DNA of 64,000 bases, taken from contig NZ_JAFNME010000006.1 of NCBI RefSeq assembly GCF_017368815.1, positions 58,498 through 122,497 on the forward strand, in the 5' to 3' direction. The position numbers and the translations under genes were made by a program. Shown piece after piece: positions 8,375 through 16,317 of this stretch (the stretch's first letter is position 1; each line of letters starts with the position of its first letter). Under the pieces are notes generated by a model, which was not told the origin of the DNA, searched no databases, and was given only the letters and a program-made list of their open reading frames with translations. Source of the stretch: Comamonas denitrificans (lineage in GTDB: Bacteria > Pseudomonadota > Gammaproteobacteria > Burkholderiales > Burkholderiaceae_C).

Positions 8375-9772
8375 TTAAGCAGCCGTACCCAGGACGGCCT
8401 GCATGTCTGCCACGCTTTGCTCCATGGGCGCAGCTTCAAACATGGTCTGTTGGAGAAATTTGCTCATATTTGGTTGCAAGCGAATGGCTTCGTCTACTTG
8501 CGGATCCGAGCCATTCACATACGCCCCTACTTGTATCAAATCTTTGCTTTTCTGATAGCACGAATAGACGGCCCTAAAGCGCCTAGCTAACTCAAAATGC
8601 TCACGTGAGACCACGTTGTGCATCACCCGCGAGGCCGATTGCTCAATGTCAATCGCCGGGTAATGCCCCTGCTCGGCCAGGGCGCGCGAGAGCACAAAGT
8701 GCCCGTCCAAAATCGCCCGCGAAGCATCGGCAATTGGGTCTTGCTGGTCGTCGCCCTCCGACAGCACGGTATAGAACGCCGTGATGGAGCCCACGCCATT
8801 CAAGCCATTGCCGCTGCGCTCGACCAGCGCGGGCAGCTTGGCAAAGCACGATGGGGGATAGCCTTTGGTGGCCGGTGGCTCGCCAATGGCCAGGGCAATT
8901 TCGCGCTGGGCCTGGGCATAGCGGGTGAGCGAATCCATGAGCAGTAGCACGTGCTTGCCTTGGTCGCGGAAGTACTCGGCAATTGCCGTGGCATAGCTGG
9001 CCCCTTGCATGCGCAGCAGCGGTGGGGCATCCGCAGGGGCGGCGACGACCACCGCGCGGCTGCGGTCTTGGGCGCCGAGGATGTCCTCCACAAACTCTTT
9101 GACCTCGCGGCCGCGTTCGCCAATCAGGCCAACGACGATGATGTCGGCCTGGGTGTAGCGGGCCATCATGCCCAGCAGCACCGATTTGCCCACCCCAGAA
9201 CCGGCAAACAAGCCCAGCCGCTGGCCGCGCCCCACGGTGAGCAGGCTGTTGATGGCGCGCACGCCGGTATCCAGGCTTTCGCGCACCGGGGCGCGTTCCA
9301 TGGCATTGAGCGGCTCGCGCTCCAGCTCCATGGCTTGCACATTCTGTAAATCACCGCCATGGTCCAGGGCGATGCCTTGGGAATCGACCACCCGGCCCAG
9401 CAAACCATCGCCAATCGGTAAACGCAGCACACCGGTGGCCATGTCCGGCACCTGGGTGTCGCCCAATTGGAGCGGGGGAATAAACGGCGGTGCCGCCGTC
9501 ACCGTTGCGCCACACGACAGGCCTTGGATATCGCCCGCAGGCATTAAAAATGCCCGATCGCCCGCAAAACCAACCACTTCCGCCAACACCGGCTCTTGCC
9601 CTGGCATTTGCAAATGGCATTGCGCCCCGACCGGTGCGCGCAGGCCTGAGGATTCCAGCACTAGGCCGGTCAGCCGCGTCAAGGTGCCGTGGTGGGGCAG
9701 CGGCAAAGGCTGCTTCAGCCGCGCACTGCCTTGCTGCAGCATGGCTTGCAGCTGCTGGGCCAATTCAGCCAT
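8375..9772 (-). CDS. fliI: Flagellum-specific ATPase FliI
   Basis: The cytoplasmic ATPase of the flagellar exporter, 465 residues. The Walker A loop is [11 protein letters not shown], Walker B is [13 protein letters not shown], and the family stretches [34 protein letters not shown] and [13 protein letters not shown] are all present. The ATG at 9772 follows a GAGGGGG purine run and lies inside the last bases of fliH (8-base overlap). A much longer in-frame extension upstream overlaps fliH and is not expected to be translated. It works with FliH and FliJ. Confidence 0.97.
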   Translation of the reverse strand: MAELAQQLQAMLQQGSARLKQPLPLPHHGTLTRLTGLVLESSGLRAPVGAQCHLQMPGQEPVLAEVVGFAGDRAFLMPAGDIQGLSCGATVTAAPPFIPPLQLGDTQVPDMATGVLRLPIGDGLLGRVVDSQGIALDHGGDLQNVQAMELEREPLNAMERAPVRESLDTGVRAINSLLTVGRGQRLGLFAGSGVGKSVLLGMMARYTQADIIVVGLIGERGREVKEFVEDILGAQDRSRAVVVAAPADAPPLLRMQGASYATAIAEYFRDQGKHVLLLMDSLTRYAQAQREIALAIGEPPATKGYPPSCFAKLPALVERSGNGLNGVGSITAFYTVLSEGDDQQDPIADASRAILDGHFVLSRALAEQGHYPAIDIEQSASRVMHNVVSREHFELARRFRAVYSCYQKSKDLIQVGAYVNGSDPQVDEAIRLQPNMSKFLQQTMFEAAPMEQSVADMQAVLGTAA

Positions 9773-10598
9773 GGGGGGCCCCCTCGTACCAGGTAGAGAC
9801 CAGGCCCAGGGCCGCCACGGCCCGCTGCCAACGTTTTTCCAGGCTGCCATCGACCTGGGCCCCTTGGCTTTCCACCAAGCAGCCGCCCAGGGGCACGCTG
9901 GCATCTTGCAGCCATTCAACTTTTGGATTGGGCATGGCGGCGCGAATATGCGGCTCCAGCACCTGCCAGTCCTGCGGGTGCAGGCGCACGGTGGCGGGCT
10001 TGGTTTCTGCGCCCAACATGTCCAAGGCTTCGCGTAGCACGGGCATCAAGGCTTGGGGGTTGGTGCGCAATTCCTGGCGCACCACTTGGCGGGCAATGTC
10101 GCACGCCAGTTGCAGCAAATCGGGTGCGACCTGCTGCTGCAAGCCCTGAATGCCGTTTTGCGCTTGATGGACAATTTCGCTCAGGCGCTGGCCTTGCTCA
10201 CGCCCTTGGTTGTTTTGGTAGTCCTGCATGCGCTGCTGCCACTCTTGGCCTGCTTGTTGCAGGCCTTGCTCCAAGCCTTGTGCAAAGCCTTCTTGGCGTG
10301 CTTGCTCCAGCAACTGCTGCAAAGCCTCTTCATCTAGCGCCGGTGCGGCAGGCTCGGCCTCTTCGGGCGCGGCAGCATCGTCGGCTTCGGGCAAATATGC
10401 CGCATCCTCCAGCGCGCTCTCTGCCGGTGCCTCTTGCATCAACGGCTGCAGGCCAGCGCCACTGTCCAGGGGCGGCAGCACACTGCCCCCTGGGGTGCCC
10501 AGGCCAACATCGCCAAAGCGCCATAAGCGCACCTGCCGATCTTGCAGCTCTTCGCTGGGGATGAACCGTGTTTTTGAATGGTTGGTCGTGTTTGCCAT
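9765..10598 (-). CDS. fliH: Flagellar assembly protein FliH
   Basis: A stator and negative regulator of FliI, 277 residues. The N-terminal segment is variable. A Gln/Glu-rich helix follows ([19 protein letters not shown]), which carries the GxxxG-type repeats typical of FliH. The C-terminal domain ([35 protein letters not shown]) resembles V/A-ATPase peripheral-stalk subunits. It starts 13 bases after the fliG stop and overlaps fliI by 8 bases. Confidence 0.93.
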   Translation of the reverse strand: MANTTNHSKTRFIPSEELQDRQVRLWRFGDVGLGTPGGSVLPPLDSGAGLQPLMQEAPAESALEDAAYLPEADDAAAPEEAEPAAPALDEEALQQLLEQARQEGFAQGLEQGLQQAGQEWQQRMQDYQNNQGREQGQRLSEIVHQAQNGIQGLQQQVAPDLLQLACDIARQVVRQELRTNPQALMPVLREALDMLGAETKPATVRLHPQDWQVLEPHIRAAMPNPKVEWLQDASVPLGGCLVESQGAQVDGSLEKRWQRAVAALGLVSTWYEGAPHG

Positions 10599-10610
10599 GG
10601 CGCATTCCTG

Positions 10611-11612
10611 TTAAACGAAAGCGTCTTCGGCACCACCACCGATGGTGATTTGCTGCTCGTCGGCCAGACGGCGCACGATTTTGAGCACTTCTTTTTGCTG
10701 CGCTTCCACCTCGGACAGGCGCATCGGGCCCCGGCCTTCCAAATCCTCGCGCAGCGCTTCGGCGGCGCGTTTGGACATATTCGCCAAAATCTTGTCGCGC
10801 ACTTCCATGGAGCCGCCTTTGAGGGCCACGATCAGCGTCTCGGAGGCCACTTCGCGCAGCACCAACTGCAGCGATGGGCCATCGAGCTTGACCAGATCGT
10901 CGAAGACGAACATTTTGTCCATGATCTTTTGCGCCAAATCCGCGTCGTAGTTGCGGATGGTGTCCAGCACCGCCACATCGGCGTTGCCGCCGAGCAAGTT
11001 CATCATCTCGGCCGCAGTTTTCACGCCGCCCAGCGAAGTTTTGCGAATCTTGTCGCCACCGGCCAGCACTTGGTAGAGCACTTCGTTCAAGTCTTTCAAG
11101 GCCGAGGGCTGGATCCCCTCCAGCGTGGCCACGCGCAGCATCACCTCGCTGCGCATGCGCTCTGGCAGCTGCATCAACACCGCGGCCGATTGTTCGTACT
11201 CCAGGTGCACCAAAATCGCCGCGACAATTTGCGGGTGCTCATTGCGCAGCAGCTCGGCCACCGAGACGGGATCCATCCATTTCAGGCTTTCAATGCCCGA
11301 GACATCACCGCCTTGCAAGATGCGATCAAGCAGCAGCGAAGCCTTATCGTCCCCCAGGGCGCGGCGCAGCACCGATTTGACGTAATCGCTGGCATCTTCC
11401 ACCAGCAAGCTTTGCGAGGCGCAATCGTCGGTAAACCGCGCCACCACAAAATCGACTTTCTCTTTGGTCACCCCCCGCATGCGGGCGATGGTTTCGCCCA
11501 GTTTTTGCACTTCTTTGGGCGAGAGATGCTTAAACACCTCGGCCGCCTCTTCCTCGCCCAGGGACATGAGCAAGATTGCAGCATCATTCAAACCACGGTC
11601 ATCCATAGCCAT
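10611..11612 (-). CDS. fliG: Flagellar motor switch protein FliG
   Basis: A rotor protein of 333 residues that transmits stator torque. It begins MAMDDRGLNDAAILLMSLGEEEAAEVF, has the middle-domain EHPQI motif (RNEHPQIVAAILVHLE), and the C-terminal torque helix with charged residues (DKMFVFDDLVKLD, SKRAAEALREDLEGRGPMRLSEVE). An ATG six bases downstream (11606) has better spacing from the AAAGAG purine run, so the protein may begin MDDRGLN. It sits 32 bases after fliF. Confidence 0.96.
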   Translation of the reverse strand: MAMDDRGLNDAAILLMSLGEEEAAEVFKHLSPKEVQKLGETIARMRGVTKEKVDFVVARFTDDCASQSLLVEDASDYVKSVLRRALGDDKASLLLDRILQGGDVSGIESLKWMDPVSVAELLRNEHPQIVAAILVHLEYEQSAAVLMQLPERMRSEVMLRVATLEGIQPSALKDLNEVLYQVLAGGDKIRKTSLGGVKTAAEMMNLLGGNADVAVLDTIRNYDADLAQKIMDKMFVFDDLVKLDGPSLQLVLREVASETLIVALKGGSMEVRDKILANMSKRAAEALREDLEGRGPMRLSEVEAQQKEVLKIVRRLADEQQITIGGGAEDAFV

Positions 11613-11644
11613 TACTCTTTACGTTGATAGGTGGCAGCCGGCGC

Positions 11645-13345
11645 TCACGCCTCTGGCCCATTGACCCAAGTTTTAATAATGTTGGCCACGGCAATCGGGT
11701 TTTGCTTGGCCAAGGCGCGGGCCTGGTCCAGGCGGATCTGCTCGGGTGGCAAATCACCCGGTTTTTGCGGCAGGGCAGGGCGCTCCAGCTCCTCGGCCTC
11801 CAGCAGATCAAGCTGGGCCTGCATCTCTTTCTTGCGGCGGCTCTTGACCAGGGGGCGCACCACGCCAAACATCAAAATCAGCGCCGCCAGCACAAAGCCC
11901 ACGGGCCAGCCAATGGTTTTGACCATTTCAATGGTCTCGGGCTGCTGCCACACCGGCAAGTCCGAGGCCAAGCGCGGCGCGGCCTGGAACGGGGTGTTCA
12001 TCAGGTTCACCGAATCGCCCCGCTCGGCGTTAAAGCCAATGGTTTCGCGCACCAGGGCCAGCATTTGCGCTTGCTGCTGCTCGGTCATGGGCTGGGGCGT
12101 GGCCACGCCACCGGCCTCGGCCGGGGTGCCTGGCAGGTAATTGACGACCACCGCCGCCGTCATGCGTTTAATGCCGCCGGTGCTGTTGCGGGTGACGCGA
12201 ATGGTTTTATCGACCTCGTAATTGGTGATCACTTCGCGCTTGCTGCCAGGAATGGCCAGGAAATCACTTTGCCCTTCCTGTGCGGTGCGCAAGGGCTGGG
12301 CCTGGCCGTTAATCGGTGCAGCGGCTGCTTGGGGGGGCTGGTTGGTGGTGGCCCCAGGAACACCGGTGGGCGGCAGGTCTTTGGGGGCCCCGGTGCTTTC
12401 CACCGATTGGCGGCTGCGAATGGCGCTATTGACGCTTTCGCCTTGGTTGGGCGCGTGCAGCTCAGACGTTGATTCGGACTGCGAAAAATCCAAATCGGCG
12501 GTGACCTGCGCTTTGACGTTGCCCTGGCCGACCACCGGCTCCAGGATGTCCAAAATGCGCTGCACGTATTGTTTTTCCAGCTGCTGCTGGTACATCAGCT
12601 GCTGCAAATCGACCACGCCGTCTTTGCCATCGGGCTCTTGCGAGAGCAGCTTGCCGCTTTCATCCAAAACACTCACGCTGCTGGGGGCCAGCTCCGGCAC
12701 GCTGGAAGCGACCAAATGCACGATGCCGGCAATCTGCGTGCGATCAAGCCCACGGCCGGGGTAGAGATTGACGATCACCGAGGCCGAAGGCTTTTGCTGC
12801 TCGCGGAAAAAACCATTTTGATTGGGCAAGGCCAAGTGCACGCGGGCATCTTGCACCGCCGACAGGCCTTGGATGGAGCGGGTCAGCTCCCCTTCCAGGG
12901 CCCGCTGGTAATTCACCCGCTCTTGGAACTGGGTGATGCCAAATTTGCTGTTGTCCATCACCTCAAAGCCAGCCACTGAGCCCTTGGGCAGGCCCTGGGT
13001 GGCCAGCTTCAGGCGGGCATCGTGGACCTTGTCGGCCGGCACCAAAATGGCCCCGCCGCCCTCGGTGTAGCGGTAAGGCACGTTCATTTGGGTCAGCTGG
13101 GCGACGATGGCCCCGGCATCTTTGTCCGTCAAACTGGAGAACAGCACCTTGTAATCGGGCTGGCGGGAAAACAGCACTGCCGCCACCACGGCCACCACCG
13201 CCAAGGCGGCCAGGCCGCCCCAGCGCAGGCGTTGCCCACGGTCCATTTGGTTCAAACGCTGCTGCAAGGCAGCAACACCTGTACCAGGGGTGCCGGTAAC
13301 AGCGGGGGGAGTCTGAGCAGCAGGGACTTCAGCAAGGGCGGACAT
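11645..13345 (-). CDS. fliF: Flagellar M-ring protein FliF
   Basis: The MS-ring protein, 566 residues. The first membrane helix (LRWGGLAALAVVAVVAAVLFS) is followed by the YscJ/FliF lipoprotein-like domain (YKVLFSSLTDKDAGAIVAQL, ELTRSIQGLSAVQDARVHLA). Further on are the FliF C-domain (KREVITNYEVDKTIRVTRNS) and a second membrane helix (GWPVGFVLAALILMFGVVRPLV) before the FliG-binding tail. It is the first gene of the long minus-strand flagellar operon. The upstream sequence is only A-rich (GGAAAAAAGAAT) and no clear sigma-54 or sigma-28 promoter is visible. Confidence 0.96.
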   Translation of the reverse strand: MSALAEVPAAQTPPAVTGTPGTGVAALQQRLNQMDRGQRLRWGGLAALAVVAVVAAVLFSRQPDYKVLFSSLTDKDAGAIVAQLTQMNVPYRYTEGGGAILVPADKVHDARLKLATQGLPKGSVAGFEVMDNSKFGITQFQERVNYQRALEGELTRSIQGLSAVQDARVHLALPNQNGFFREQQKPSASVIVNLYPGRGLDRTQIAGIVHLVASSVPELAPSSVSVLDESGKLLSQEPDGKDGVVDLQQLMYQQQLEKQYVQRILDILEPVVGQGNVKAQVTADLDFSQSESTSELHAPNQGESVNSAIRSRQSVESTGAPKDLPPTGVPGATTNQPPQAAAAPINGQAQPLRTAQEGQSDFLAIPGSKREVITNYEVDKTIRVTRNSTGGIKRMTAAVVVNYLPGTPAEAGGVATPQPMTEQQQAQMLALVRETIGFNAERGDSVNLMNTPFQAAPRLASDLPVWQQPETIEMVKTIGWPVGFVLAALILMFGVVRPLVKSRRKKEMQAQLDLLEAEELERPALPQKPGDLPPEQIRLDQARALAKQNPIAVANIIKTWVNGPEA

Positions 13346-13529
13346 ATTCTTTTTTCCAACGAGTTACAAGGGTCGGCACGCAACCCAAGGTGCTCTCGAT
13401 TATTCAAATATCCCTGCCCTGCGGTCAGGCGATAAGCCCCCCTTTTGCCCAGTTTTTCCCTTCACCAGCGCCAGCGCAGACCACTACGATTGCGGCCAAG
13501 TTAAGTTCACCCCGATCAGGAGGCACACC

Positions 13530-13868
13530 ATGGACACCCGCATTCAAAACATTCAAAACATTCAAAGCGCCCTGTCTGCCCTGCGCACCGCCAACGATGC
13601 CGCCGCCCGTTTGACCAAGCCCATCCAGGCCGCAGAAGCCGAGGGGCACGGTTTTGGCGTGGCGCTGGAAAGCGCCCTGCGCTCGGTCAGCGCAGCCCAA
13701 AACAATTCCAGCCACCTGCAGCGCCAAGTGCAAATGGAAAACCCGGCCGTCAGCCTGGAAGAGACCATGGTCGCCATGCAAAAAGCCCAAATCGGCTTTC
13801 AAGCCACGCTGCAAGTGCGCAACCGCTTGGTGCAGGCCTACACCGATGTGATGAACATGCAGGTGTAA
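13530..13868 (+). CDS. fliE: Flagellar hook-basal body complex protein FliE
   Basis: A rod-to-MS-ring adaptor of 112 residues. The C-terminal half carries the FliE signature (LQRQVQMENPAVSLEETMVAMQKAQ, then FQATLQVRNRLVQAYTDVMNMQV). A strong AGGAGG stands six bases before the ATG. The N-terminus contains a triple IQN/IQN/IQS repeat encoded by a short tandem DNA repeat. It is divergent from fliF across a 184-base gap, so the two units can be controlled separately. Confidence 0.95.
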   Translation: MDTRIQNIQNIQSALSALRTANDAAARLTKPIQAAEAEGHGFGVALESALRSVSAAQNNSSHLQRQVQMENPAVSLEETMVAMQKAQIGFQATLQVRNRLVQAYTDVMNMQV

Positions 13869-14003
13869 AACAGCCCAGCTTTTTTTCTTTTTTTGAACCA
13901 GTTCCCTTCTTGATGTCGCTGTGCCAGTTTCCTGGGCAGCGGCTTTTTTTTGCCTGCCCATCGCCTCGGCTCAATGGGCAACACAACCGGCAAAACAGCG
14001 GGC

Positions 14004-14046
14004 AAAAAAAGAACCCTGGCGGCAGGCATGCCCACCAGGGTTTTGT
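14004..14046. terminator. Bidirectional intrinsic terminator between fliE and htpG
   Basis: An 8-bp perfect stem (AACCCTGG at 14012-14019 with CCAGGGTT at 14035-14042) is flanked by seven A on the left and TTTTG plus further T on the right. On either strand the hairpin is therefore followed by a U-run. It suits both convergent genes and is strongest for htpG. Confidence 0.8.
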
Positions 14047-14051
14047 ATTTT

Positions 14052-14139
14052 TAATAGCTGCTTGCGCTTATTAATTATGGGTATTTACGTTAAAAACTAT
14101 AAAAAACCATTAAATCAAAGCGCAACCAGCTACTTTAAT
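14052..14139. repeat. Short palindromic intergenic repeat (AGCGCTA/TAGCT family), paired arms
   Basis: A left arm reading TAGCTGCTTGCGCTTA is matched in inverted orientation by AAAGCGCAACCAGCTA about 45 bases later, with AT-rich DNA between. The two arms could pair into a large stem-loop. It lies between the convergent 3' ends of fliE and htpG. The same core recurs in at least six other gaps of this window. Confidence 0.6.
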
Positions 14140-16088
14140 TAAACCAGCAACGCATTCACGCGCTGGACGTAGGCCGCCGGGTCTTCCAGTTGGCCGCCCT
14201 CGGCCAGCAGGGCCTGGTCAAACAAAATGTGCGCCAGGTCGTGGAAATGCACGCTGCCATCGAGCTTTTTCACCAGTGCGTGCTCCGGGTTCACCTCCAG
14301 CACCGGTTTGCTGCTGGGCACGCTCTGCCCGGCCTGTTTCAACATGCGGGCCAGCTGGCTGCTCATGTCGCCTTCTTGCACCACCAGGCAGGCGGGCGAA
14401 TCGACCAGACGCGAAGTCACGCGCACATCTTCGGCTTTGTCTTTGAGCGCTTCTTTGAGCTTGGTCAGCAGGGGCTTGAAGGCTTCGGCAGCTTCCTCGG
14501 CGGCTTTTTTCTCTTCTTCATCCTGCAGCTTGCCCAAATCGACCGCGCCCTTAGCCACGCTTTGCAGCGGCGTGCCGTCAAAGTCGTGCAGGTAATTGAG
14601 CGCCCACTCGTCCACGCGGTCGGTCATGAGCAGCACTTCAATGCCCTTTTTCTTGAACACTTCCAGCTGCGGGCTGTTTTTGGCCGCGGCCAGGGTGTCG
14701 GCGGTGATGTAGTAGATGGCTTCCTGGCCCTCTTTCATCCGCGCCTTGTAGTCGGCAAAACCCACGGTGGGCGCGTCGCTGCTGGTCGAGGCAAAGCGCA
14801 GCAGCTTGGCGATGCGCTCGCGGTTGGCAAAGTCTTCGCCCAGGCCTTCTTTGAGCACCGGGCCAAACTCGGCGTAGAAGCGGGTGTACTTGCCTTCCTT
14901 GGCCTTGTCTTCTTCGCTGACCACGTCGGTGACACCGTCGGCATCGGTGCTGGCCTCGTGCTTGTCGTGCTTGGCCAGGTCTTCCAGCATCGACAGCACG
15001 CGCTTGACCGAGCCGTCGCGGATCAGGCGCACGTCGCGGCTTTCTTGCAGCAGTTCTCTAGAAACGTTCAGCGGCAGGTCGGCGGAATCGATCACGCCTT
15101 TGACAAAGCGCAGGTACTGCGGCATGAGCGCTTCGGCATCGTCCATGATGAACACGCGCTTGACGTACAGCTTGATGCCCGCGTGCTTGTCGCGGGTGTA
15201 CAGGTCAAACGGGGCCTTGGCCGGGATGTAGAGCAGCTGCGTGTACTCGCTGTTGCCTTCCACGCGGTTGTGCGCCCAGGCCAGCGGGTCTTCGTGGTCG
15301 TGGCTGATGCTTTTGTAGAACTCTTGGTACTGCTCGGCGGTGATGTCTTTTTTGGCGCGCGTCCACAGGGCGCTGGCCTTGTTCACGGTTTCCCACTCGC
15401 CGGTTTTCACCATGGCACCGGGTTCGCCTTCTTTGTCGCTGTCTTTCCACTCTTCCTTTTCCATCAGGATGGGCAGGCTGATGTGGTCGGAGTATTTGCT
15501 CACCAGCGATTTGAGTTTCCAAGCGTTTAGAAACTCCAGCTGGTCATCGCGCAGGTGCAGGATGATGCTGGTGCCGCGTTGCGGGCGGGTGATGGTTTCC
15601 ACCTCAAAGTCGCCCGTGCCGCTGCTCGTCCAGCGCACGCCTTCAGTCTCGGGCAGGCCCGCGCGGCGCGATTCCACGGTGATTTTGTCGGCCACGATGA
15701 AGCCGGAATAAAAGCCCACGCCAAACTGGCCAATCAGCTGGGCATCGGATTTTTGATCGCCCGAGAGCTGCTCCATGAACGCCTTGGTGCCGCTCTTGGC
15801 AATGGTGCCCAGGTGGTCGATGGCCTCTTGCGCACTCATGCCGATGCCGGTGTCGGTAATGGTCAGCGTTTTGGCCTCTTTGTCGAACGCCAGGCGCACT
15901 TCCAGGTTGGGCTGGTCGCCGTACAGGCTGCTGTCGTTCAAGGCTTCAAAGCGCAGCTTGTCGCACGCATCCGAGGCGTTGGAGATCAGCTCGCGCAGGA
16001 AGATTTCGGGGTTGGAGTACAGCGAATGCGTCACCAGGTGCAGCAGTTGTGCCACTTCCGCTTGGAAGGAATGGGTGTGTTTACTCAT
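14139..16088 (-). CDS. htpG: Molecular chaperone HtpG (Hsp90)
   Basis: A cytoplasmic ATP-dependent chaperone of 649 residues, slightly longer than E. coli HtpG. The N-terminal GHKL ATPase domain shows [23 protein letters not shown] and [11 protein letters not shown], and the middle domain shows VKRVFIMDD and [13 protein letters not shown]. The C-terminal dimerisation domain ends in [10 protein letters not shown] sigma-32-like promoter lies about 55-80 bases upstream and the leader contains a terminator-like hairpin (both listed separately), so heat-shock control is likely. The Shine-Dalgarno is weak. Confidence 0.97.
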   Translation of the reverse strand: MSKHTHSFQAEVAQLLHLVTHSLYSNPEIFLRELISNASDACDKLRFEALNDSSLYGDQPNLEVRLAFDKEAKTLTITDTGIGMSAQEAIDHLGTIAKSGTKAFMEQLSGDQKSDAQLIGQFGVGFYSGFIVADKITVESRRAGLPETEGVRWTSSGTGDFEVETITRPQRGTSIILHLRDDQLEFLNAWKLKSLVSKYSDHISLPILMEKEEWKDSDKEGEPGAMVKTGEWETVNKASALWTRAKKDITAEQYQEFYKSISHDHEDPLAWAHNRVEGNSEYTQLLYIPAKAPFDLYTRDKHAGIKLYVKRVFIMDDAEALMPQYLRFVKGVIDSADLPLNVSRELLQESRDVRLIRDGSVKRVLSMLEDLAKHDKHEASTDADGVTDVVSEEDKAKEGKYTRFYAEFGPVLKEGLGEDFANRERIAKLLRFASTSSDAPTVGFADYKARMKEGQEAIYYITADTLAAAKNSPQLEVFKKKGIEVLLMTDRVDEWALNYLHDFDGTPLQSVAKGAVDLGKLQDEEEKKAAEEAAEAFKPLLTKLKEALKDKAEDVRVTSRLVDSPACLVVQEGDMSSQLARMLKQAGQSVPSSKPVLEVNPEHALVKKLDGSVHFHDLAHILFDQALLAEGGQLEDPAAYVQRVNALLV

Positions 16089-16106
16089 AAGGTGTTGTCC
16101 AGCAAT

Positions 16107-16140
16107 AAAAACGCCGACCCCGTGTCGGCAACGCCGTTGC
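16107..16140 (-). other. Leader hairpins of htpG, one terminator-like
   Basis: Between the sigma-32-like promoter and the htpG ATG, the transcript can form GCAAC-GGC-GTTGC and, overlapping it, GCCGAC-ACGGG-GTCGGC directly followed by GTTTTT. The second hairpin has the layout of an intrinsic terminator, although it lies inside the 5' untranslated region. It could act as an attenuator, a processing barrier or a temperature-sensitive fold. The structure is seen in the sequence; the role is inferred. Confidence 0.45.
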
Positions 16141-16141
16141 A

Positions 16142-16168
16142 GTTAGGGGTGGAGGGCGGTATTTCAAG
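16142..16168 (-). promoter_or_regulatory. Sigma-32 (heat-shock) promoter of htpG
   Basis: Reading on the minus strand, CTTGAAA (complement of 16162-16168) is followed after 12 bases by CCCCTAAC (complement of 16142-16149). This agrees closely with the sigma-32 consensus CTTGAAA then CCCCATnT. RNA would start near 16135. Because rpoH itself is in the window, the regulator and a probable target are both present. Confidence 0.7.
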
Positions 16169-16218
16169 GGCTGCAGTGGCCATAGAAAAGCGTGCAGAAA
16201 CACAAAAATATTGATTTT

Positions 16219-16237
16219 GATAAAAAGAACAATTCTC
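16219..16237 (+). promoter_or_regulatory. Fur-box-like site upstream of the siderophore receptor
   Basis: GATAAAAAGAACAATTCTC matches 13 of 19 positions of the classical Fur box and lies about 80 bases before the receptor start, in an AT-rich gap between htpG and the receptor. Iron-responsive repression of the receptor-piuC unit is the natural reading, but this rests on similarity alone. Confidence 0.55.
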
Positions 16238-16250
16238 ATTTATTGATAAA

Positions 16251-16269
16251 ATGGGAGTGGCGCTCCCAT
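16251..16269 (+). other. Inverted repeat in the receptor leader
   Basis: A perfect 7-bp inverted repeat, ATGGGAG and CTCCCAT with a 5-base loop, lies just after the Fur-like site and about 50 bases before the receptor ATG. It could be an operator half-site pair or an mRNA hairpin. Nothing distinguishes the two. Confidence 0.4.
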
Positions 16270-16317
16270 TAAGGGAGTGTTTTTTTCCACTTTCTTATTC
16301 ATTTCTCACGACTTCCC

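Noticed and set aside
13346..13529. Sigma-28- or sigma-54-type promoters between fliF and fliE
   Set aside because: GGCGATAA at 13428 resembles a sigma-28 -10, but no matching -35 stands at the right distance, and no GG-N10-GC pair of sigma-54 type was found.
13935..13960. GGGCAG/CTGCCC hairpin with a T-run after fliE
   Set aside because: The T-run lies in the loop rather than after the stem, so it is not a terminator; the hairpin at 14012 is the better candidate.
14190..15530. A 446-codon frame opposite htpG, and a similar 454-codon frame opposite accC (48709-50073)
   Set aside because: Both lie antisense to well-conserved genes and read as His/Gly/Val-rich shadow sequence without a family resemblance.
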